This document shows positions 1 through 6,883 of a stretch of 14,302 bases of DNA, in pieces. The DNA lies in assembly GCA_946885605.1 (NCBI GenBank), contig CAMPGR010000100.1, positions 1-14,302 on the forward strand, in the 5' to 3' direction. Position numbers and translations under genes: made by a program. The notes under the pieces were generated by a model, which saw only the letters and a list, made by a program, of their open reading frames with translations, ran no database searches and had not been told where the DNA came from. The DNA is from an uncultured Pseudomonadota bacterium (lineage in GTDB: Bacteria; Pseudomonadota; Gammaproteobacteria; Burkholderiales; SG8-41). Numbering within the stretch: position 1 is the stretch's first letter; each line of letters starts with the position of its first letter.

Positions 1-1
1 G

Positions 2-688
2 GTGAACGTCGGGCAGCAGCAATTTCATCTTCCCACGCGCGCCCCACAGGTGTTGCGCGGGCACGTCGGCATCGTCGTGCCCGAGCGCAGCGCGCTGGTG
101 CAGCGGCTGAGCGCGGTGCGCGCGAAGCTCGCCGAGACGCGTTTTTCGTGGGTCGAAGACGACGACTGTGTCCGCGTGAGTTGCCCATGGGGGAACGAGC
201 TTCGCTGTTACACGCCCGACGCGCGTTTCGGCGACATGAGGCTCGGTATCCCTTATGTGGAGTTCGACGTCCCGCGCGGCGCGGCGCCCGGCATCGCGCG
301 CTTCTACGAGCGCGCATTCGGAGTGAAAGCCATCGTTGCGGGGGACGCAGGGGTGGCTGCGATCCCGATCGGTCGCGAACAGAAACTCCTCTTCCGGGAG
401 AGCGACACGCGCATGCCGTACGACGGGCACCATATCGCGATTTACGTTGCCGATTTCTCCAGCCCGCATCGCTTCCTCGTCGAGCGCGGGCTCGTGAGCG
501 AGGAAAGCGATCAGCACCAGTATCGTTTTCGCACGCTCATCGACCCGGAGAGCGGCGAGCCGCTCTTCGAGATCGAGCACGAGGTGCGAAGCTTCAAGCA
601 TCCGATGTGGGGGCGCGTCTTCGTGAACCGTAACCCAGCGCAAACGCAGCGCAACTACCAGCGCGGGCGCGACGCGTTCTACGGCTGA
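2..688 (+). CDS. VOC-family (glyoxalase/extradiol dioxygenase fold) protein, 5'-truncated by the window edge
   Basis: The visible 228 residues carry motifs of the vicinal oxygen chelate fold. QQQFHLP at residues 5-11 is typical of the end of a first VOC half-module, and [11 protein letters not shown] near 83-93 opens a second module. That module continues through [12 protein letters not shown] (about 140-151) and ends in [10 protein letters not shown] (about 185-194), where the metal-ligand acidic residue usually lies. The GTG at base 2 is probably internal, because homologues have an N-terminal beta-alpha-beta unit before QQFHLP; the real start should lie upstream. The stop is 7 bp before hemF on the same strand, so co-transcription is likely. 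Members of this superfamily include metal-dependent isomerases, dioxygenases and resistance proteins. The substrate cannot be named from the sequence. The family call is fairly secure and the function is unknown. Confidence 0.75.
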   Translation: MNVGQQQFHLPTRAPQVLRGHVGIVVPERSALVQRLSAVRAKLAETRFSWVEDDDCVRVSCPWGNELRCYTPDARFGDMRLGIPYVEFDVPRGAAPGIARFYERAFGVKAIVAGDAGVAAIPIGREQKLLFRESDTRMPYDGHHIAIYVADFSSPHRFLVERGLVSEESDQHQYRFRTLIDPESGEPLFEIEHEVRSFKHPMWGRVFVNRNPAQTQRNYQRGRDAFYG

Positions 689-695
689 AGCTCGC

Positions 696-1592
696 GTGGA
701 TTTTTCGGCAGTCAGGCGGTTTTTGATCGAGCTGCAGGAGGCAATCGTCGCGCGGCTCGAAGCGGTCGACGGGCTTGCCTTCATGCGGGATGCCTGGGAT
801 CGCCTGGAAGGCGGCGGCGGAGTCTCCCGACTGCTCGAAGACGGCGACGTGTTCGAGCGCGCGGGCGTCAATTTTTCGCATGTGTTCGGCCCGGGTCTCC
901 CGCCCTCGGCTTCCGCCTTGCGCCCGGAACTCGCGGGAAGATCGTTCCAGGCGACCGGCATCTCCGTCGTCCTACATCCTCGCAATCCGCACGTGCCCAC
1001 TGTGCACATGAACGCGCGGCTCTTCGTCGCCGAAAAGGCCGGGGCGGAGCCCGTGTGGTGGTTTGGCGGCGGCATGGACCTCACGCCGTACTACGGTTAC
1101 GCCGAGGATGCGGTCCACTTTCACCGCACCTGCCGCGACGCGCTTGCGCCCTTCGGCGCCGATCGCTACGCGGAATACAAGAAGTGGTGCGACGACTATT
1201 TCTACATCAGGCATCGGAAAGAGCCGCGCGGCATTGGCGGCATTTTCTTCGACGATCTCAATGAGCCGGGCTTCGAGCGGTGCTTCGCGCTCGCGAGAAG
1301 CGTGGGCGAGCATTTTCTCCCCGCTTATCTTCCGATCCTAGAGCGGCGGATGCGCGTGCCGTACGGCGAGCGCGAGCGCGCGTTTCAGGCGTACCGCCGG
1401 GGACGCTACGTCGAGTTCAACCTGGTCTACGACCGCGGGACGCTGTTCGGGCTGCAGTCGGGAGGGCGCGCCGAATCGATACTGATGTCGCTCCCGCCGT
1501 GCGCGGCCTGGCGCTATGACTGGCATCCCGCGCCCGGTAGCGCGGAAGAAGCACTCTATCGCGACTTTCTGGTGGCGAAAGACTGGGTGTAA
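696..1592 (+). CDS. hemF: Oxygen-dependent coproporphyrinogen III oxidase
   Basis: HemF is a cytoplasmic homodimer that oxidatively decarboxylates coproporphyrinogen III to protoporphyrinogen IX with O2, a late step of haem synthesis. The 298-residue length is normal for bacterial HemF. Family motifs appear in order: VNFSHVFG (58-65), [15 protein letters not shown] (94-108) with the conserved histidines, [15 protein letters not shown], then the signature block starting KKWCDDYFY near residue 162 and running through [11 protein letters not shown]. The C-terminal [14 protein letters not shown] and [16 protein letters not shown] segments are also present. The start is a GTG with only a weak purine-rich ribosome site. 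It lies 7 bp after the VOC gene, so translation is probably helped by coupling. The gene ends 9 bp from the convergent livF stop, with no visible terminator between them. An aerobic or facultative organism is implied. Confidence 0.97.
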   Translation: MDFSAVRRFLIELQEAIVARLEAVDGLAFMRDAWDRLEGGGGVSRLLEDGDVFERAGVNFSHVFGPGLPPSASALRPELAGRSFQATGISVVLHPRNPHVPTVHMNARLFVAEKAGAEPVWWFGGGMDLTPYYGYAEDAVHFHRTCRDALAPFGADRYAEYKKWCDDYFYIRHRKEPRGIGGIFFDDLNEPGFERCFALARSVGEHFLPAYLPILERRMRVPYGERERAFQAYRRGRYVEFNLVYDRGTLFGLQSGGRAESILMSLPPCAAWRYDWHPAPGSAEEALYRDFLVAKDWV

Positions 1593-1601
1593 CGCCCGTC
1601 G

Positions 1602-2306
1602 CTATTCGCCGAGATAGGCTTGCCGCACTTGCGGATTGCCGAGCAATGCCCCAGCGTCGTCGGCGAGCGCGATCGAACCGCTCTCCATCACATAGCCGCG
1701 ATCGCATAACTCGAGCGCGAGCTTGGCGTTCTGCTCCACGAGGAGCAGTGTCACGCCTTCCGCGGCAATCGTCCGTATCGTTTCGAAGATCTTCTGCACC
1801 ATGAGGGGCGCAAGCCCCATGCTCGGCTCGTCGAGCAGGAGGAGCTTGGGCCGGCTCATGAGCGCACGCGCGATGGCGAGCATCTGCTGCTCGCCGCCGG
1901 AGAGCGTGCCGCCATACTGGCGGCGGCGCTCCGCGAGCCGCGGGAAAAGCCCGTATACGCGCTCGCGGTCCGCGGCAATCGCGCTGCGCTCTGCGCGCGC
2001 ATAGGCCCCCATGTCCAGATTTTCCTCCACCGTCAGGCGATTGAAGACGCCGCGCCCTTCCGGCACGAGCGCGATCCCGGCGCGCACCAGGCGATGGGCC
2101 GGCACGCCGGTCACCATCTGCCCGTCATAGCGCACCTCGCCCCCCACCGGCTTGATGATGCCCGCAAGCGCTTTGAGCGTCGTGGTCTTTCCCGCGCCAT
2201 TGGCGCCGACGAGCGTGACGAGCTCGCGCTCGCCGACATCGAGGTCGATGCCCTTTACCGCGGTGATTCCGCCATACGCGACACGCAGCCCGCGCACCTC
2301 AAGCAA
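1602..2306 (-). CDS. livF: Branched-chain amino-acid ABC transporter ATPase LivF
   Basis: This is one of two ATPases powering high-affinity branched-chain amino-acid uptake (HAAT family) at the cytoplasmic face of the LivHM permease. I choose the TTG at 2306, giving 234 residues beginning LLEVRGLRVAYGG, the usual LivF N-terminus. It overlaps the livG stop by 8 nt, a typical coupling arrangement, and a G-rich stretch lies just upstream. The reading frame is open back to 2375, but the added residues are Arg/Ser-rich and not LivF-like. The Walker A motif GANGAGKTT is at 34-42, followed by the signature LSGGEQQM, Walker B LLLLDEPSMGLAP and a D-loop. The usual switch histidine is replaced (LLVEQNAK), which is normal for LivF proteins. 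This is the last gene of the operon and converges on hemF. Confidence 0.93.
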   Translation of the reverse strand: MLEVRGLRVAYGGITAVKGIDLDVGERELVTLVGANGAGKTTTLKALAGIIKPVGGEVRYDGQMVTGVPAHRLVRAGIALVPEGRGVFNRLTVEENLDMGAYARAERSAIAADRERVYGLFPRLAERRRQYGGTLSGGEQQMLAIARALMSRPKLLLLDEPSMGLAPLMVQKIFETIRTIAAEGVTLLLVEQNAKLALELCDRGYVMESGSIALADDAGALLGNPQVRQAYLGE

Positions 2307-3096
2307 GCGCGCCCCCGAGGTAGGCTTCGATGACCGCCGGATCGCGCTGCACCTGCGCCGGCGCGCCTTCGGCAATTTTTTTCCCGTAGTCGAGCACGGC
2401 CACGCGGTCGCAGAGGTCCATCACGAGCTTTACGTCGTGCTCGATCAGGAGCAGCGTGAGTCCATCCCGGCGCATCCTCTCCATGAGACGCTTGACGTCG
2501 GCGCGCTCCGTGGCGTTCATGCCGGCGGCGGGCTCGTCCAGGGCGAGCAATAGCGGGTCGGTTGCAAGCGCGCGTGCGATCTCCACGCGCCGCTGATCTC
2601 CGTAGGAAAGATGGCGCGCCAGTATGTCGGCATGGCGCGCAATGCCGACGTAGTCGAGCAGCTCGCGCGCGCGGGCCACGATGGCCGCCTCTTCGCGGCG
2701 CGTGGCGGCAGAGCGCAGCGCCGCGCCCACTACGCCAGCGTGGGTGCGCACGTGCCGGCCCACCATCACGTTCTCGAGGGCCGTCATGTTGGCGAAGAGC
2801 CGTATGTTCTGGAACGTGCGTGCGATGCCGGACGCGGCCACTTCGTGCGGTTTCGCGCCGGTGAGCGGCTTCGCATTGAACACGAAAGACCCCGCGTCCG
2901 GCCGATAGAGCCCGGTGAGAACGTTGAAAAGCGTCGTTTTTCCCGCTCCGTTCGGCCCGATGAGGCCGAAGATCTCCCCGCGCCGCACGGTGAGGTCGAC
3001 GCCCGCGAGCGCGCTCAATCCGCCGAAGCGCTTGCTCACTCCGGTCGCGACGAGCAGCGCAGCGTCAGCGTGTGCCACTCGGAAGCTCTCCCGCAT
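2299..3096 (-). CDS. livG: Branched-chain amino-acid ABC transporter ATPase LivG
   Basis: Second ATPase of the Liv importer, 265 residues from the ATG at 3096. The Walker A motif GPNGAGKTT is at 47-55, followed by a Q-loop region (IARTFQNIRLF), the signature LSYGDQRR, Walker B LLALDEPAAGMN and a true switch histidine in LLLIEHDVK. The ARTFQN and AAGMN segments are typical of LivG rather than LivF. The reading frame overlaps the end of livM. With the ATG at 3096 (GAAGG 8 nt upstream) the overlap is 32 nt. With the alternative GTG at 3078 (GGGAGAG 7 nt upstream) the overlap is 14 nt and the protein is 259 residues, closer to the usual LivG length. Either start is possible. Tight overlaps on both sides indicate translational coupling within the livHMGF operon. 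Confidence 0.94.
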   Translation of the reverse strand: MRESFRVAHADAALLVATGVSKRFGGLSALAGVDLTVRRGEIFGLIGPNGAGKTTLFNVLTGLYRPDAGSFVFNAKPLTGAKPHEVAASGIARTFQNIRLFANMTALENVMVGRHVRTHAGVVGAALRSAATRREEAAIVARARELLDYVGIARHADILARHLSYGDQRRVEIARALATDPLLLALDEPAAGMNATERADVKRLMERMRRDGLTLLLIEHDVKLVMDLCDRVAVLDYGKKIAEGAPAQVQRDPAVIEAYLGGALA

Positions 3097-4174
3097 CGAG
3101 CCGGCCTTCGCCGGCGAGCTCCCGGCGCCGTGTCGTGGACGGCCACAGACCGGCAGGCCGAAAGAGCATCATCAGCACCAGTGCGAGGCCGAAGAGCAGC
3201 ATGCGCAGATCGGAAGGATCGATGTAGACCGCGCCCAGCCATTGCTGCTGGAGCGGCGCCGCGTAGCGCAGCGCTTCGGGAAGCGCGGTCAGCAGAATGG
3301 CGCCGAGCACCACACCGCCGACGTTGCCCATTCCACCCAGCACCACCATGCAAAGCACCATGATGGAATCGAGGAGCGCAAAGCTTTCGGGGCTCACGAA
3401 TCCCTGGAATGCCGCGAAGAGCCCGCCCGACAGCCCGCCGAAAGTCGCGCCCATCGCGAAGGCGAGGAGCTTCACGTTGCGCGTGTTGATGCCCATCGCG
3501 CTCGCAGCCATCTCGTCCTCGCGGATCGCAATCCACGCGCGCCCGATCCGCGAATCTTCGAGCCTGAGAGACAGGAATATCGAGAAGAGCGCGCACAGGA
3601 GGAACACGTAGTAATAGCTGTGCACGGGCGCGAGGGTCAGGCCGTCCAGCATATAGGTCTTGCTGAGCGCGATGCCGCCCGCCTGAAGCGGATCGATGAG
3701 GGTGATGCCCTGCGGCCCGTTGGTGATGTTGATCGGCCGGTTCAGATTGTTGAGGAAGATGCGAATGATTTCGCCGAAGCCCAGCGTGACGATCGCGAGG
3801 TAGTCGCCGCGCAGCCTCAGGGTCGGCGCGCCCAGCAGTATGCCGAAGATCGCGGCGACGAGCGCACTGAGGGGCAGCAGCACGAGAAACGACCAGTGAA
3901 TGTCGAACTGCGGCGAGGCGAGCAGCGCATAGCAATAAGCCCCGACGGCGAAAAAGGCGATATAGCCGAGATCGAGCAGCCCGGCAAAGCCGACGACGAC
4001 GTTGAGACCGAGCGCCAGCATGATGAACAGCAGCGCAACATCGATGATGCGCACCCACGCGCGGCCGAGCGTTGCGTCGACGACGAACGGAAGCGCGAGG
4101 AGTATGAGCCCTGCGAGCGCAATGACGGCCCAGCGCATCGCGCGATGGTCCTTCCACGGCAGTCGGGACACCAT
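3065..4174 (-). CDS. livM: Branched-chain amino-acid ABC transporter permease LivM
   Basis: Inner-membrane permease subunit that pairs with LivH to form the branched-chain amino-acid channel. The 369 residues contain many hydrophobic helices. Family blocks are ALGLNVVVGFAGLLDLGYIAFFAVGAY near the N-terminus, the coupling-helix region RIGRAWIAIREDEMAASAMGIN with the EAA-like loop that docks on the ATPase, LGGMGNVGG, and the terminal LMMLFRPAGLWP. The start at 4174 lies 15 bp after the livH stop but has no clear ribosome site. An internal ATG at 4138 (MRWAVIALAG) has GGAAGGA 10 nt upstream and may be the true start, giving 357 residues. A charged tail of about 25 residues follows the FRPAGLWP block and overlaps livG. 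The family assignment is firm and the start is uncertain. Confidence 0.94.
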   Translation of the reverse strand: MVSRLPWKDHRAMRWAVIALAGLILLALPFVVDATLGRAWVRIIDVALLFIMLALGLNVVVGFAGLLDLGYIAFFAVGAYCYALLASPQFDIHWSFLVLLPLSALVAAIFGILLGAPTLRLRGDYLAIVTLGFGEIIRIFLNNLNRPINITNGPQGITLIDPLQAGGIALSKTYMLDGLTLAPVHSYYYVFLLCALFSIFLSLRLEDSRIGRAWIAIREDEMAASAMGINTRNVKLLAFAMGATFGGLSGGLFAAFQGFVSPESFALLDSIMVLCMVVLGGMGNVGGVVLGAILLTALPEALRYAAPLQQQWLGAVYIDPSDLRMLLFGLALVLMMLFRPAGLWPSTTRRRELAGEGRLDAGELPSGTR

Positions 4175-4189
4175 CGGTGTGCTAGCCGA

Positions 4190-5119
4190 TCAAGCGCGCT
4201 CCCCGGCGTGCTGCCCGAGGAGCCCCGAGGGGCGAAAAACGAGCACGGTGACGAGCACCAGGAAAGCGAAGATGTCGCGATAGTTGCTGCCGAGCACCCC
4301 GCCCGTCAGGTCGCCGATATAGCCGGAGGCAAGGCTTTCGATCACGCCGAGCAGCAGGCCGCCCAACATGGCACCGGCCACGTTGCCGATGCCCCCGAGC
4401 ACTGCGGCAGTGAACGCTTTCAACCCGAGCATGAAGCCCATGAAGTAATGGCCGAGCCCGTAGTAGAGCACGACCATCACGCCGGCGACGGCGCCGATTG
4501 CCGAGCCGAGAAAAAACGTGAAGGCGATGACTCGGTTCGTATCGACGCCCATCAACCCCGCCACCTCCGGGTTCTGCTCCGTGGCGCGCATCGCGCGGCC
4601 GATGCGGCTCGCCTTGATGAACCAGAGCAGCCCCGCCATCACCGTGCACGCCAGCATGAAGATGAAGAGCTGCAGATCGGTGAATTGCGCGCCGCCCGCC
4701 GAGAATACGCGCTGCTCGAAGAGTTGCGGCATCGAGATGTACTGCTTCGACCAGATCAGCGCAGCGGAGTACTGCAAAAGGATGGATATGCCGATGGCGG
4801 TGATGAGCGGTGCAAGCCTCGGGGCGCGGCGCAGCGGGCGGTAGGCGACCCGTTCGATGGTCACGCCGAGGGATACGCAGACCAGCATGGCCGCCGCGGC
4901 GGCGACCCCCAGCACAACGACTGGCGGCAGCCCGCTCCCGGCGAGCGCCTGCGCGACCGTTAGCGTGACGAGCGCACCCACCATAACGATGTCGCCGTGG
5001 GCAAAGTTGATGAGCCCCAGTATTCCATACACCATGGTGTAGCCGAGCGCGACAAGAGCGTAGATGCTCCCGAGGACGAGACCGTTGACGAGCTGCTGGA
5101 GAAAGACGTCCATGAGCAT
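4190..5119 (-). CDS. livH: Branched-chain amino-acid ABC transporter permease LivH
   Basis: Permease partner of LivM, 309 residues, mostly hydrophobic. Family motifs are QQLVNGLVLGSIYALVALGYTMVYG at the N-terminus, LINFAHGDIVMVGA, the coupling-loop sequence RIGRAMRATEQNPEVAGLMGVD, LGGIGNVAGAMLGG and the terminal VLVFRPSGLLG. Start codons are available at 5119 and 5113 (ATGCTCATG). Neither has a free Shine-Dalgarno sequence. The only nearby candidate, GGTG, is inside the 3' arm of a 10-bp hairpin that ends just before the start. Expression may therefore be limited by both termination and poor translation initiation, in contrast to the strongly promoted binding-protein gene upstream. The next gene, livM, begins 15 bp downstream. 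Confidence 0.95.
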   Translation of the reverse strand: MLMDVFLQQLVNGLVLGSIYALVALGYTMVYGILGLINFAHGDIVMVGALVTLTVAQALAGSGLPPVVVLGVAAAAAMLVCVSLGVTIERVAYRPLRRAPRLAPLITAIGISILLQYSAALIWSKQYISMPQLFEQRVFSAGGAQFTDLQLFIFMLACTVMAGLLWFIKASRIGRAMRATEQNPEVAGLMGVDTNRVIAFTFFLGSAIGAVAGVMVVLYYGLGHYFMGFMLGLKAFTAAVLGGIGNVAGAMLGGLLLGVIESLASGYIGDLTGGVLGSNYRDIFAFLVLVTVLVFRPSGLLGQHAGERA

Positions 5120-5124
5120 ACAAA

Positions 5125-5148
5125 AACGGCACCGCGCACGGTGCCGTT
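5125..5148 (-). terminator. Terminator-like hairpin (attenuator) between the binding-protein gene and livH
   Basis: On the minus strand the arms AACGGCACCG and CGGTGCCGTT form a perfect 10-bp stem with a 4-nt loop. With the two T of the stem there is a run of five T, followed by G. This is the form of an intrinsic terminator. It ends 2-3 nt before the livH ATG, so it is expected to reduce read-through from the binding-protein gene rather than stop it fully. It may also hide the livH ribosome site. Confidence 0.65.
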
Positions 5149-5164
5149 CGTCTTCGCCTCAACG

Positions 5165-5191
5165 CCGGCGCGAGCCGGGGTTCACTGAACC
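5165..5191 (-). repeat. Two adjacent small hairpins after the binding-protein stop codon
   Basis: Just after the stop at 5196-5198 the mRNA can form GGTTCA-G-TGAACC (5179-5191, an odd palindrome). Directly next to it is CCGGC-TCGC-GCCGG (5165-5178, a 5-bp stem with a tetraloop). Neither is followed by a T run. Together with the terminator-like hairpin at 5125-5148 they structure most of the 76-nt intercistronic gap. Such 3' hairpins often protect an upstream transcript from 3' exonucleases; that role here is an inference. Confidence 0.55.
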
Positions 5192-5195
5192 GCCG

Positions 5196-6425
5196 CTATT
5201 TGCTTGCGGCATCGGGCTTGGGTGTGGTTGCCGGCGTGTCGCCGGGCTTCACGGTTTCGAGTGGTTCCCACTTCCCGTTCTTCACGACGTAGATCGTAAT
5301 CGGGCCGTTCCTGAGGTCGCCTTTCTCGTCGAAAGCAATGGGCCCGATGACGCCCTGATAATTGGTCTTGCCCAATTCCGGCAGGAACTTCGCGGGCTCG
5401 GTGGAATTGGCTCGCTTCATCGCGTCTGCGAACACCATTGCCGCGTCGTATCCCATCGGCGCGAAAAGCTCCACATCCGTGTTGAACTTCTTCTTGTAGC
5501 GCTCGATGAAGTCCTTGCCGCCGGGCATTTTTTCCTTCGGCAGCCCCGGCATGGAGGCCATTACGCCTTCCGCCCCTTCACCGGCGAGCTTGATGAAGTT
5601 GGGCGTCTGCATCCCGTCGCCGCCGATAAACTTCGCCTTGATGCCGAGCTGTGCCATCTGCCGCACCATCGGTCCGGCCTGCGGATCGATTCCGCCGAAC
5701 ATGATGAGATCGGGATTGCGGCCTTTGATCGAGGTCAGTATGGCGCGGAAATCGGTGTCCTTGTCGGTGGTATGCTCGCGTGCGACGACGTTCGCGCCGG
5801 CAGCCTTGACCGTCGCGGCGAAGGCATCCGCCAATCCCTGCCCGTAGGCGGTGCTGTCATCGATGACGGCAATATTCTTGGCGTTCAGCTTGCCGGTTGC
5901 GAACTTCGCAAGCGTCGGTCCCTGCTGGTCGTCGTGCGCCACCACCCGGAAAGTCGTCTTGAACCCCTGCTGAGTGTACTTGGGGTTGGTGGAGGCGGGC
6001 GAGATCTGCGGAATGCCGGCATCGGAATACACCTTGGACGCCGGAATCGATGCACCCGAGTTGAAATGGCCCACCACCGCAACCACTTTGGAATCGACGA
6101 GTTTCTGCGCAACCGTCGTCGCCTTGGTCGGGTTGGCCTCGTCGTCTTCCGCAACCAGCTCGAACTTGACCTTCTTGCCGCCGATCTCGAGCCCCTTGGC
6201 ATTGAGGTCCTCGATCGCGAGCTGCACGCCGTTCTTGATATCGATGCCGATGTGCGCCTGCGGCCCGGTCAACGGTGAGGCGGATCCGATGCGCACCGTT
6301 GCCGTTTCCACCGCCGGCTTGGCGCCGTCGGCTTTCGGTTTCGGCGTGGCGTCCTCCCGGCCACATCCGTATGTAAGCGCTAACATCAGAGCTGCGAGAA
6401 TGCCGGCGACATGTGTGCGTGTCAT
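5196..6425 (-). CDS. Branched-chain amino-acid ABC transporter substrate-binding protein (LivJ/LivK type)
   Basis: Periplasmic type-I binding protein of 409 residues, the ligand receptor for the LivHMGF permease encoded immediately downstream. The N-terminus is a hydrophobic signal ending in a Cys at residue 21 (LTYGC). This is a weak lipobox-like site, so the protein may be a lipoprotein or simply exported. The mature part opens with TVRIGSASPLTGPQAHIGIDIKNGVQLAIEDLNA, a classic Peripla_BP_6 start. It continues with GHFNSGASIPASKVYSDAGIPQISPASTNP (ligand-site Ser/Thr region) and IAVIDDSTAYGQGLADAF. A Pro/Lys-rich linker (about 28-38) and a Pro/Thr-rich tail flank the domain. The start ATG has GGGA 5 nt upstream. 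A near-consensus promoter lies about 40-70 bp upstream, and three hairpins follow the gene. The ligand could be Leu/Ile/Val or an amide; the sequence does not decide. Confidence 0.93.
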   Translation of the reverse strand: MTRTHVAGILAALMLALTYGCGREDATPKPKADGAKPAVETATVRIGSASPLTGPQAHIGIDIKNGVQLAIEDLNAKGLEIGGKKVKFELVAEDDEANPTKATTVAQKLVDSKVVAVVGHFNSGASIPASKVYSDAGIPQISPASTNPKYTQQGFKTTFRVVAHDDQQGPTLAKFATGKLNAKNIAVIDDSTAYGQGLADAFAATVKAAGANVVAREHTTDKDTDFRAILTSIKGRNPDLIMFGGIDPQAGPMVRQMAQLGIKAKFIGGDGMQTPNFIKLAGEGAEGVMASMPGLPKEKMPGGKDFIERYKKKFNTDVELFAPMGYDAAMVFADAMKRANSTEPAKFLPELGKTNYQGVIGPIAFDEKGDLRNGPITIYVVKNGKWEPLETVKPGDTPATTPKPDAASK

Positions 6426-6466
6426 GGCGGTCCCTATCGATAAATTCTTGTTGTCAATGGAAAAAT

Positions 6467-6495
6467 ATTATCCGTTTGGCGCTGTGGCTTGTCAA
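6467..6495 (-). promoter_or_regulatory. Near-consensus sigma70 promoter for the liv binding-protein gene
   Basis: On the minus strand there is TTGACA (6490-6495, 6/6 match), a 17-bp spacer, then GATAAT (6467-6472, 5/6 match) followed by an AT-rich start region. The expected transcription start is near 6460, giving a leader of about 35 nt. The octamer ATTGACAA overlaps the -35 and recurs in the same orientation at 6451-6458 near the start site. That copy could be an operator half-site or chance. Confidence 0.75.
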
Positions 6496-6517
6496 TTTGG
6501 CGCGCATCCGGCGCGCG

Positions 6518-6838
6518 CTATTTGAGCGTAAGGATCCACTGCACGATCGTCCTGATCTCTTCGTCCTTGACGTGGGCGTTGGGCGGCATGGGGACGTCGC
6601 CCCAGACGCCCTTGCCGCCTGCCTTCACTTTCTGCACCAGTTTCGCTTCCGCTTGCTTGTCATTGCGATATTTGGCCGCGATGTCCTTGTAGCTTGGGCC
6701 CACGAGCTTTTTGTCGACGGCGTGGCAAGCGAAGCATCCGTTGTTCTTGGCCAGCGCTTCTGCGGCTTTGGGTTCGGCGGCAACTGCGTTGCTGGTGTAC
6801 GCGAGAGTGGCGCCGAGCAGGACGACGACGGCTTTCAA
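6518..6838 (-). CDS. Small periplasmic class I cytochrome c (c551/c552 type)
   Basis: A 106-residue protein with a signal peptide (hydrophobic 4-20, cleavage probably after AVAA at about 21). The mature monohaem domain is about 85 residues. The haem attachment motif CFACH is at 35-39 and the distal Met ligand is in VPMPPN (Met84). KLVGPSYKDIAAKY between them is typical of c551-type electron carriers. It probably shuttles electrons between periplasmic partners. The start is TTG at 6838: AAGGAG sits 6 nt upstream (6845-6850), an ideal Shine-Dalgarno, and no ATG fits. The gene lies 45 bp after the DUF255 gene on the same strand. A 6-bp GCGCGC hairpin follows the stop, without a T run. CFACH is C-X2-C-H, so the haem site is intact. 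Confidence 0.9.
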   Translation of the reverse strand: MKAVVVLLGATLAYTSNAVAAEPKAAEALAKNNGCFACHAVDKKLVGPSYKDIAAKYRNDKQAEAKLVQKVKAGGKGVWGDVPMPPNAHVKDEEIRTIVQWILTLK

Positions 6839-6844
6839 TCAAGG

Positions 6845-6850
6845 CTCCTT
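6845..6850 (-). promoter_or_regulatory. Strong Shine-Dalgarno deciding the TTG start of the cytochrome c gene
   Basis: AAGGAG on the minus strand is placed 6 nt before TTG at 6838. It makes the non-ATG start credible and gives a complete signal peptide beginning MKAVVVLLGA. Confidence 0.75.
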
Positions 6851-6883
6851 CGGAAAAGGCAAACCGGCGCATTGTAGCGCGGA

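Noticed and set aside
1602..2306. Missing switch histidine in LivF (EQN instead of EH-type)
   Set aside because: This replacement is normal for the LivF family and does not suggest inactivation.
2915..4963. A 682-codon open frame on the plus strand opposite livG, livM and livH
   Set aside because: It is antisense to three clear liv genes. Its composition (very His/Glu/Gln/Arg/Ala-rich) is what reverse reading of hydrophobic GC-rich codons gives, and no domain is recognisable.
6500..6516. GCGCGC-5 nt-GCGCGC hairpin after the cytochrome c stop as a terminator
   Set aside because: The stem is only 6 bp and is followed by CAAATT with no T run. It is too weak to call, though it could contribute to stopping transcription before the liv promoter.
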